Virus record (IMG/VR): IMGVR_UViG_3300005935_001840
Coordinates: 1-28,486 of that record
DNA from: a virus
Direction: 5' to 3' (one strand)
Length of the DNA stretch: 28,486 nt
In this document: positions 7,599-14,027 of the stretch, piece after piece
Layout of the letters: every line of letters begins with the position of its first letter
Position numbering within the stretch: the stretch's first letter is position 1
Made by a program: the position numbers and the translations under genes
Notes under the pieces: generated by a model
The model's input: the letters and a program-made list of their open reading frames with translations, nothing else
Told to the model about the DNA's origin: nothing
Databases searched by the model: none

Positions 7599-7987
7599 AA
7601 CACGTTCTTGTTTTAAATCCAGAGAAAGAGATTATAACAAAACAAGCTATAGATAGAGAGTTAATTTGGTACGACCACGAGAAAAAGAAGATGCTAAAAT
7701 TCAATGGTGGCAAATTAGCTTTTGAGTATGGCTTTGATGATGATCTGCAAAAATTTAGAATGATTCCAAAAGTTGAAGATTTATTCGAAAGTAAAAGAAA
7801 TAAAACGATAGATAAAGATTCTATAAACACTTGGTTTGATTTATACTCTCGATATAATGATACTACTGCTGTATTAGCTATACGTGTAGATAAAGGTGTT
7901 GTCTTTGAAGTAGAGGAAAAAGAACTCGAAGATTTTACTTATGACTTAGAAAGACAGAATATAGACTTTGAGATAAATAATGCTTAA
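7595..7987 (+). CDS. Hypothetical protein
   Basis: A 130-aa protein with no family recognised. It has alternating beta-type stretches (KHVLVLNPEKEII, TTAVLAIRVDKGVVFEVEEK) and acidic helices, consistent with a small mixed alpha/beta fold. I chose ATG 7595 because it follows GAGG at 7585-7588 at normal spacing and overlaps the upstream stop as ATGA; a TTG at 7580 is the alternative. Its stop overlaps the start of the DUF192 gene by eight bases, so the set from 7158 to 8354 is probably translated together. Confidence 0.65.
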   Translation: MKHVLVLNPEKEIITKQAIDRELIWYDHEKKKMLKFNGGKLAFEYGFDDDLQKFRMIPKVEDLFESKRNKTIDKDSINTWFDLYSRYNDTTAVLAIRVDKGVVFEVEEKELEDFTYDLERQNIDFEINNA

Positions 7988-8354
7988 AATGACAGTAGAA
8001 ATGGCAGATACACCAAGTTTACATCAGCAAGGTCTAATGTTTAGGAAGAAATTGGGTGAAGATTCTGGTATGGCTTTTAAATTCTCAACTCCTAAAGTTC
8101 TTAACTTCTGGGGATTAAACACATATATTCCGTTAGATATTGCTTTTGTTTCTCCTGAAAATAAAATAATTAAAATAACAAATATAAAACCTATGTCTTG
8201 GGATACGGTATCAAGTGATACTGATTGTTTAATGGCTATCGAGGCTAATTTAGATTTTTTTAGTGGAAATGGAATCAAAATAGGAGATAAAGTAGATCTA
8301 GAAAAAAACGAAATAGGCGAAACAATAGTAACTTTTAAAAAATTTGAAGGATAA
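7980..8354 (+). CDS. DUF192 family protein
   Basis: The 124-aa protein matches the DUF192 pattern along its whole length: VEMADTPSLHQQGLMFR (residues 6-22), SGMAFKF (29-35), FWGLNTYIPLDIAFV (43-57), then KIIKITNIKPM and the C-terminal GNGIKIGDKVDL (96-107). DUF192 proteins are small beta-barrels found in bacteria, often secreted, and sometimes in phages; their biochemical role is not established. There is no signal peptide here, unlike many cellular members, so it would act in the cytoplasm or virion. The start could be 7980 or the ATG at 7989; both keep the domain intact. It is embedded in the head gene operon. Confidence 0.85.
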   Translation: MLKMTVEMADTPSLHQQGLMFRKKLGEDSGMAFKFSTPKVLNFWGLNTYIPLDIAFVSPENKIIKITNIKPMSWDTVSSDTDCLMAIEANLDFFSGNGIKIGDKVDLEKNEIGETIVTFKKFEG

Positions 8355-8381
8355 TAGAGGATATAAGGCTATTTAAATTCA

Positions 8382-8963
8382 ATGAAAGTAATAGCAACAT
8401 CAAACTATTTAAAAATAATTGAGGCTCAGACGCTATATGATCCAGATAGTCCTGAAGAACCTCTTGATATGTATGATGCAAAAACGTTTGATATTGAAGT
8501 CCCAGAAGATGAGACGATGGGAGAAGGTCTTCCCACTCTTACTCCAGAAGACGTTATGGATCAGATGGAGGAGGGAGAAGAGGAAGTAGAAGAAGAACTT
8601 CCTGAGATAGATGAAGAAAAGATTCAAGAATATCCGACTTTTCCATCTGTTTTTCAAGCGTTAAGATGGGCTAAACAGAACAAAGAAGTAATCAGAATAG
8701 AATATACTTGTAAATCTGGTAGAGCTATTACTAGAGATGTAGAGCCTCACGGAGATTTTTATGCACGAACAACACATAGAAGAATTTCTGTTACATTCGA
8801 TGAACAAATTGGCGATGTAAGAAGCTTTATAGTATCGAATATATCTAACTATATATTTACTGGTCAAACGTTTGAGCCTAAGTTTAACTTCTCTACAGAG
8901 AGAAGAAACTACATGAGAAGGCAACGTAGGAGACAAACTCAGCCTTTTAAAAGGACATTATAA
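8382..8963 (+). CDS. WYL-domain-like protein
   Basis: A 193-aa protein. Residues 1-85 are acidic and poorly structured, with an EEGEEEVEEELPEIDEE run and an early IIEAQ motif. Residues 88-168 resemble a WYL domain: ALRWAKQNKEVIRIEYTCKS, then RDVEPHG, then RRISVTFDEQIGDVRSFIVS and a closing F. This follows the WYL order of a first strand (v.I.Y), a conserved P, and an R.F..srI motif. WYL domains sense ligands or nucleic acid and act as regulators in bacteria and phages; here there is no HTH. The C-terminus is very basic (RRQRRRQTQPFKR), suggesting nucleic-acid contact. The Shine-Dalgarno is weak (GAGGATATAAGG region). Confidence 0.6.
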   Translation: MKVIATSNYLKIIEAQTLYDPDSPEEPLDMYDAKTFDIEVPEDETMGEGLPTLTPEDVMDQMEEGEEEVEEELPEIDEEKIQEYPTFPSVFQALRWAKQNKEVIRIEYTCKSGRAITRDVEPHGDFYARTTHRRISVTFDEQIGDVRSFIVSNISNYIFTGQTFEPKFNFSTERRNYMRRQRRRQTQPFKRTL

Positions 8964-8964
8964 C

Positions 8965-10296
8965 ATGAAAGAAATAGTTCAAAATCTTACAAAAATTGCA
9001 AGTTCACTAGATAGCCAAAAGAAAATTAAATTGGCATCTCAGATAGACAAGTTCGCTGATGCTTTGTTGCAGATAAAAACTGCACAATATGTTGGTGTAC
9101 AAGGTTATTGGATACGAAATGAAAGGTGCTGGAGCAATTGCTATAGACAGAAAAGAGCACAATCTCCGGATCAAGCAACTCAAGTTATTTGGCAGGAATG
9201 TCAAAATGAATATGTAGAATCAATTAATAATCCTACAAGTGGATGGGAAAAATACGCTCAAGGTACGAAACAAATTAAATTTAACGAAGCTGATCAAAAA
9301 ATCATTGAAGCTGAACGAGCTTATTTTAAAAAGACTGTAGCTAAAAAAATAGAACATGGAATGTCTCCTACTGTAGCTATTTATGACACAATAGAGCAAA
9401 GAAAAGCTGAATATGTTAAAGACCAAATCAAATTAGCCAATGAAATGCTAATTTTTGCTAAAGAAATTAACCAAAAAGGATTAAAAAAAGAAGCAAAATC
9501 CTTAGCGATTGAAGCTAATGAGTTAATTAAAGAAGCAGGGTTCTGGGGAGATACATGGAGTGCAATGAAAGGCGAAGGAAAAGTTTATCAACAAGCTCAA
9601 TCAATTTTTACGAATAACATATCTGCGTTAAATAATACATTGCAACAGTTTAAACAAAATCCTCAAGTTGGTTTTCAAAAAAGAAATATCTTTACGAACC
9701 AACTCCAAACAACAATAAAAAATCTGCAAGGATTCCTAGCAAAAGCCAAAGGAGTGAGTAACCTTACATCTAGAGGTGTTTGGGAGTTAGCAACTGATTT
9801 TATGCAACAAGCTACACCTGTATCAACTGCAATATCTGCTGCAAGAGATGAAGCGTCTTTTGTTCAAGCTGTAGATAATGGTATTTCCGTTTTAAATGCG
9901 TTTGTACAAGAAGTTCCAGAAAGAATAGAACAACAACAAGCAGAATTGATAGAACAAGAACAAATAGCACCAGATCAACAGACGGAACAGTCAGCAGAAT
10001 TAACGCCAGATGCAGCAGCAGCGAATCCGGTAGCACCTGAAGCAGCACCGCAACAAGCTCCAGCTACTGGAGATATAGGACAAATGATATCAGGATATAT
10101 AAGTAAACTGCCAGCAGAATCAAAAAGTGCGACAATACAACAGCTAATACAACAGTTACAACAAGAATTACAGAAAAAACAACCACAAGCATGGAATAAT
10201 AGCTATACATCATCTGTTGGAAACCCTGCTGCGAATAATAGCTTTACATCATCCCTTGGAACTGCTGCAAAGTCGTATTTCCGTTTAGTAAAATAA
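8965..10296 (+). CDS. Putative virion structural protein, Gln-rich, with C-terminal tandem repeat
   Basis: The 443-aa protein has no firm family. The N-terminus (IASSLDSQKKIKLASQIDKF) and residues 165-195 (AKEINQKGLKKEAKSLAIEA) are related-looking short helical hairpins of the LA..LD..G...EA.. type. A cysteine pair lies in RNERCWSNCYRQKRA. The middle is helical. Residues 315-400 are Gln/Ala/Pro/Glu-rich and probably disordered. Near the end a 13-residue unit is repeated (NNSYTSSVGNPAA / NNSFTSSLGTAAK), and the protein ends KSYFRLVK. AAGGA at 8951-8955 supports the start. Its size and low complexity fit an internal head or scaffold-associated protein, by inference. Confidence 0.7.
   Translation: MKEIVQNLTKIASSLDSQKKIKLASQIDKFADALLQIKTAQYVGVQGYWIRNERCWSNCYRQKRAQSPDQATQVIWQECQNEYVESINNPTSGWEKYAQGTKQIKFNEADQKIIEAERAYFKKTVAKKIEHGMSPTVAIYDTIEQRKAEYVKDQIKLANEMLIFAKEINQKGLKKEAKSLAIEANELIKEAGFWGDTWSAMKGEGKVYQQAQSIFTNNISALNNTLQQFKQNPQVGFQKRNIFTNQLQTTIKNLQGFLAKAKGVSNLTSRGVWELATDFMQQATPVSTAISAARDEASFVQAVDNGISVLNAFVQEVPERIEQQQAELIEQEQIAPDQQTEQSAELTPDAAAANPVAPEAAPQQAPATGDIGQMISGYISKLPAESKSATIQQLIQQLQQELQKKQPQAWNNSYTSSVGNPAANNSFTSSLGTAAKSYFRLVK
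10195..10272 (+). repeat. Two tandem 39-bp coding repeats
   Basis: 10195-10233 and 10234-10272 encode NNSYTSSVGNPAA and NNSFTSSLGTAAK. Both units begin AATAATAGCT and share TACATCATC. It looks like a recent small duplication at the C-terminus of the structural protein. Confidence 0.8.
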
Positions 10297-10392
10297 AATA
10301 AAGGAATTTATTTTAAAAACGCGAAAATAAAAGGAATAACAAAATTAATCTAATTTTTCCAGTATTGGGAAAGTTGAAAAAAGGAGATAAAA

Positions 10393-11061
10393 ATGAGTAA
10401 TGAAGATTTTGGTATCAAACTATGTTCAAATACAATTAGTCTTGGTAAAGGTAAAACTTTTGAAGAAATCATACAGAAAGTTGCTTCCCAGAATGGGATG
10501 ATGACAAAAACTGCTTCAAAAGAAGAAAAAGACGAAGCTGATTCTAGTGGACAACCTGAAGCTGAAGGTAAACTCGTTAATGAACCTAAAGTTCTAGACG
10601 AGAAAAAAGAAAGCTCAGCAGAAGAGATCACTAAAGAAGCTGGAGTTAAAGGAGTTTGCGAAGTATGCAAGAAACCTAACTTCCTTTGCACATGTGATAA
10701 AGACGAAAACGCAAAAGATGATGATAAAAGTGAGGACAAAGACGACGACAAGAAGAAAAATAAAGATGACGATGATGACAAGGAAGCTTCGGCAAACGCA
10801 GACGTTAAAGAAGCTTCTGGCAAGAATGAAGACGAATGTGCAGATTCTTCAGGTCAGCTTAACGTAGAACCTCTTCATCAAACTGGAGAGTCAGTAGATG
10901 CTGGCAATAAAGCAAAAAAAGAAAAGAAGACTGAAGCTGGCACGAAACCTGAGTTTATTAAAGTTGCAAAACTTGATAGCAAAACAAGAACCTTCTTGAC
11001 AGACTACTACTCATCGTACTACCCACCCGAGTTCGTAGAAGCTCTTCTTGCCGAAAAGTAA
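10393..11061 (+). CDS. Highly charged hypothetical protein with Cys cluster and YPxEFxxAL tail
   Basis: Not recognised as a family. The 222-aa protein contains a Cys cluster CEVCKKPNFLCTC (C89, C92, C99, C101), which could bind zinc. A long Asp/Lys-rich stretch follows (about 105-135). An internal repeat is present: ADSSGQPEAEGKL near 49-61 and ADSSGQLNVEPL further on. The C-terminus, YYSSYYPPEFVEALLAEK (205-222), matches the N-terminal YWSVLYPKEYADAL of the 2H-like protein at 7 of 14 positions. The start is set by AAGGAG at 10381-10386. There is no membrane segment. It is probably a disordered virion or assembly factor; function unknown. Confidence 0.75.
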   Translation: MSNEDFGIKLCSNTISLGKGKTFEEIIQKVASQNGMMTKTASKEEKDEADSSGQPEAEGKLVNEPKVLDEKKESSAEEITKEAGVKGVCEVCKKPNFLCTCDKDENAKDDDKSEDKDDDKKKNKDDDDDKEASANADVKEASGKNEDECADSSGQLNVEPLHQTGESVDAGNKAKKEKKTEAGTKPEFIKVAKLDSKTRTFLTDYYSSYYPPEFVEALLAEK

Positions 11062-11083
11062 TCAATAATTAATAGGAGTTATT

Positions 11084-11731
11084 ATGAGTTTTGTTCCCAG
11101 CGGGAAGAGAAAGCGTATGGTCGCCCAGTCTAATATGATGATCGATGGTAATTCTTTCGGAGTTTTTGAAGATGGAACAGAGATGCCTAACGATATGGCA
11201 TCCGTTGAAGATGATCTACAGCCACAAACAGAACAAATTCCACAAGAACAACCAACAGATGATGGCGAACCAGATTTAACAGAGTATATCTTTAAAACTC
11301 TTGAAAAATTCGGCTATCCTCCAAGAAGACTTGAAGAATTCGAAAAAGAATTTGTAAACGAAAAGATATTTTCAGGAGGAATAAGAGAAGTAGAAGTTGT
11401 TATCCCAGATAGATACTATGGAACAAGAAAAAGAATCTCAGATAACGATTTTAACCAAATTGTTAATGATATCCAAAATAGTTTTGGGCTAATCTTTAAC
11501 GAAGCTGAAAGAAAAGATAAGAAAATTAATATCAGCTTTACGTCAGAAAAAAAAGAAGAGGAAGACGATGTTCAACTAGGTGATGATCTAGATGACGTTT
11601 ATGGTCCATCAAAAGATCGTAAAGGTAAGAAAAAAGCGTCATCAATGACATCAATTAAACATGCTGACAATTTATATCAGGTGATTTTAGATAGAAATCC
11701 CGATTTAAGACGACAGATAACAGGAGAATAA
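11084..11731 (+). CDS. Hypothetical protein
   Basis: A 215-aa protein of unknown family. Residues 1-60 are polar and disordered (QPQTEQIPQEQPTDDGEPD) after a basic start (MSFVPSGKRKRMVAQS). Residues 64-155 look folded and contain YIFKTLEKFGYPPRRLEEFE, then VEVVIPDRYYGTRKRISDND and KKINISFTSEK, which suggests a small alpha/beta domain. A Lys/Asp-rich linker precedes a short helical C-terminus. AGGAG at 11074-11078 fixes the start. The stop overlaps the next ATG by one base, with CAGGAG just upstream serving the next gene. Confidence 0.7.
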   Translation: MSFVPSGKRKRMVAQSNMMIDGNSFGVFEDGTEMPNDMASVEDDLQPQTEQIPQEQPTDDGEPDLTEYIFKTLEKFGYPPRRLEEFEKEFVNEKIFSGGIREVEVVIPDRYYGTRKRISDNDFNQIVNDIQNSFGLIFNEAERKDKKINISFTSEKKEEEDDVQLGDDLDDVYGPSKDRKGKKKASSMTSIKHADNLYQVILDRNPDLRRQITGE

Positions 11732-12363
11732 TGGCATTACAAAAACATAAGAATTCTGGATTAATAAGCTTTGTAGATAAAGTAATAGAATCCAAAGCAG
11801 CAGAAGCAGTAGTTAAAGAGAATAATGAAGCTCCTCTTAAACCCGCTCAAAAAGCAGACAATAGTTCGGCGATAGATAATAGGGCTGGTTCTATACTGTC
11901 AGCAGGAAGAGGAAGCGTCTCCGATTTCGGTGGACCATCTAAACATATGGGATCACAAACGTCTAATAGTATTTGGGACTCTAAAATTGTTGAATCTTTA
12001 GCTAAAAAACAAGATAACGGCGAAAAAATCAAAGAAGAAAATCTTCAACTAAAATCTAATAGAAACGCAATCAAAGAAGAAAGACTTGATAACATGGCTC
12101 AAGCTTTACAAGAAACAGATATGAGAAAAGCTGATAGCGTTGCAAGCTCAGGAGAATTTAGCGGCAGCAAATACAGTATGCCTCAAAATAACATGAGTAT
12201 CTTTGATAATGCTGATTTTGAAAGAATACCTGAGAAAACTGCTGGTGAACAACTAGAAAAAAAAGAAGTCGTTAAAGATGAATCATGGAAAGATATTAAA
12301 AAACCTACTACAACAAACGATAAATTCAATAAAATGTTTGATGACATAACCAATGACAAATAA
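11731..12363 (+). CDS. Hypothetical disordered/helical protein
   Basis: A 210-aa protein with no recognisable family, cysteines or membrane segment. It is rich in Lys, Glu, Asn and Ser, with a helical middle (IKEENLQLKSNRNAIKEERL) and motifs such as FERIPEKTAGEQ near the end. The ATG overlaps the previous stop (TAATG) and has AGGAG at 11722-11726, so it is well positioned for coupled translation. It overlaps the next gene by 11 bases. Composition and neighbours suggest an assembly or internal head protein. Confidence 0.65.
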   Translation: MALQKHKNSGLISFVDKVIESKAAEAVVKENNEAPLKPAQKADNSSAIDNRAGSILSAGRGSVSDFGGPSKHMGSQTSNSIWDSKIVESLAKKQDNGEKIKEENLQLKSNRNAIKEERLDNMAQALQETDMRKADSVASSGEFSGSKYSMPQNNMSIFDNADFERIPEKTAGEQLEKKEVVKDESWKDIKKPTTTNDKFNKMFDDITNDK

Positions 12364-13546
12364 AAAAGCACAAGCTAATGATCCTCAAGTTGCTAACGTA
12401 GAAGAACTTGTACAACAGATGCAAGAGGCTGGATTGGCACTGCCAGAAGATATTGGCATTTGGACACCAGAACAAATAGTTGTTTGGGCAGACGAGTTAG
12501 GCTTTCAAGCAGATAAGGGGAATGATGTTATGGATTTGATAGAAGATCACGCGAATGACCAAAGAGATTTAGCCATACAACAAGGAACCGATATGATAGC
12601 AAAAACAAAAACTTTTAATCTAAAAAAAGCACAATTTAATCCAGATACAGATGAATATGGAATGCCCGATAATAGAGGCGAATTAGCTCAAGATCTTGAA
12701 CCAGATCCATGGGAAGATGGACTTATGGACAATGATACTGGAGATAAATGGGGAAACCACGCAGAATTTAAAGAATGGTTAGACCAACAAGCAGACAGAG
12801 CTACAGCAGCATCCATAATCGGAGGAAAAATACCCGAAGCATATGCTCAATCACTAAATGATGCTTTCGAACAGTACTATGAAGGAGATATAACAGATGA
12901 AGAGAAACTGCAAATCGCAAGTAGAGTTTTTGAGATCCTTCCTGATGAAAATAAAATCCTTGAAGCAGATCCTGCTGAAGGAATTATAGATGCTGAATAT
13001 ACACAAGTTTCAGCTTTCGTCAAAGAAATGGATGGTCAAATTAAAAAACTAGCTCAACAAGATGCTAAAAAATCATTCAATCTAACTAAAACAGCACAAC
13101 ATAAAGGTGCTGTTGATAATATGTTTATGTATGGACCAAGCGAAACCAGAATCGACCCGTTCCTAAGACAACCTATCTCTGACTATCACATAGTCGAAAG
13201 AAATAAAGGCTTTGGACTAGTTGTTGATGATATCTGGAATATCGACTGGGAAACAATGTGGCGTGGTAATATTATGGACAAATATAGTCGTCCATATAAA
13301 GATAAAGATGGCAATTGGACTGGCGGATATATTCAAAAACGTTTTGAAGTTGATAAATGGATTCCCGAAGAAAATAATATGCAACTCAAGCCTGGTCAAT
13401 TGCGTAACCCTTATATCGCTAAAGAAAGAAGTACCGAATCTAGACTAGAAGCTATGAGAGCAGAAAACGATAGAGGATACGAACCTGCGTCATCAGGAAA
13501 GCCTTATAATTGGTCTAAAGAAGCTTCATCTAAAAAAAAAAGCTAA
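12353..13546 (+). CDS. Putative virion protein with repeated FNLxK-AQ motifs; upstream partner of an A10 frameshift
   Basis: A 397-aa protein, family not recognised. It begins MTNKKAQ and carries two further copies of the cluster motif: FNLKKAQ (12614-12634) and FNLTKTAQ (13076-13099). Between them lies an acidic helical domain. The C-terminal third (about 255-385) looks folded: MYGPSETRIDPFLRQPISDY, GFGLVVDDIWNIDWETMWRG and KDGNWTGGYIQKRFE. The frame ends SSKKKS-stop at 13544-13546, directly after ten A residues. A -1 slip there continues into a Zn-ribbon reading frame that has no start codon of its own before its first cysteine. The real product may therefore be, in part or always, a fusion of about 552 aa. 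Confidence 0.8.
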   Translation: MTNKKAQANDPQVANVEELVQQMQEAGLALPEDIGIWTPEQIVVWADELGFQADKGNDVMDLIEDHANDQRDLAIQQGTDMIAKTKTFNLKKAQFNPDTDEYGMPDNRGELAQDLEPDPWEDGLMDNDTGDKWGNHAEFKEWLDQQADRATAASIIGGKIPEAYAQSLNDAFEQYYEGDITDEEKLQIASRVFEILPDENKILEADPAEGIIDAEYTQVSAFVKEMDGQIKKLAQQDAKKSFNLTKTAQHKGAVDNMFMYGPSETRIDPFLRQPISDYHIVERNKGFGLVVDDIWNIDWETMWRGNIMDKYSRPYKDKDGNWTGGYIQKRFEVDKWIPEENNMQLKPGQLRNPYIAKERSTESRLEAMRAENDRGYEPASSGKPYNWSKEASSKKKS

Positions 13547-13554
13547 CTGAAGCT
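13522..13554 (+). other. A10 slippery site, candidate -1 frameshift or transcriptional slippage
   Basis: Ten consecutive A (13532-13541) are read TCT AAA AAA AAA AGC TAA in the upstream frame. Shifting back one base gives AAG CTA ACT GAA GCT CAA and an open frame to 14010. The run is flanked by a 7-bp inverted repeat, AGCTTCA (13522-13528) and TGAAGCT (13548-13554), which puts the A-run in the loop. The downstream frame has no AUG, GUG or UUG before its first Zn-ribbon cysteine. A homopolymer sequencing or assembly error would look the same. Confidence 0.6.
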
Positions 13555-14010
13555 CAACTCAAAGAACCTAGAAAACCCCCTGGATCGTCTTATATAGATG
13601 GTCCTGCGCCAACAAAACCAAAAGCTACATGTCAAATGTGCGGATCTAATCTCTCCTTCCCACTGCCTTCCGTCTGTCCTAACTGTAAAGCAGATACGAC
13701 ACATATGGAAATAGGGGGAGTAACTCCAAGACAACCAGCTAAACCTGGAAAACAATTTAACCCGTACAAAGATGAAGGTATCTTTATACAAAAAAATGCT
13801 CCACTCGCTCGGGCAGCAAATACCAAAAAAGCCCAACTTGACGAAAAAAAAGAAAAACCAAAAAAGAAAAAAAAGAAAAAAGAAAGACTTGGCGACTACA
13901 AATCTGATGAATTCAAAATGTGTAAAGACGAAGTTATGTACAGTGATGGCAAGAATTACGACGATAAAGAAGTAGAAAAATCGTGTACAGACTTAGCCAT
14001 TGATGGTTAA
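13540..14010 (+). CDS. -1-frame extension: Zn-ribbon and poly-Lys protein (probable fusion to the 12353 gene)
   Basis: A 156-codon frame, open straight from the A10 run. It encodes a Zn ribbon whose cysteine codons are at 13630, 13639, 13675 and 13684 (CQMC ... CPNC). The only upstream in-frame ATG, 13636, lies between the first two cysteines, so starting there would destroy the ribbon. It also has no ribosome binding site. Before the ribbon is a proline-rich linker beginning LTEAQLKEPRKPPG. After it come another KKAQ motif (residues encoded about 13825-13836), a run of lysines (KPKKKKKKKERLGDYKSDEF) and a Cys-containing acidic end. I read it as the C-terminus of a frameshifted fusion protein; function unknown. 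Confidence 0.65.
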   Translation, partial: KLTEAQLKEPRKPPGSSYIDGPAPTKPKATCQMCGSNLSFPLPSVCPNCKADTTHMEIGGVTPRQPAKPGKQFNPYKDEGIFIQKNAPLARAANTKKAQLDEKKEKPKKKKKKKERLGDYKSDEFKMCKDEVMYSDGKNYDDKEVEKSCTDLAIDG

Positions 14011-14027
14011 GCTAATTTGGAGAACTT

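Noticed and set aside
10350-10823. Reverse-strand Ser/Leu-rich frame of 157 codons
   Set aside because: Mirror of the Lys/Asp/Glu-rich gene 10393-11061, which has a strong ribosome binding site and Cys cluster.
13636-13638. ATG as the start of the Zn-ribbon gene
   Set aside because: It lies between the first and second Zn-ribbon cysteines and has no ribosome binding site; coding sequence clearly continues upstream to the A10 run.
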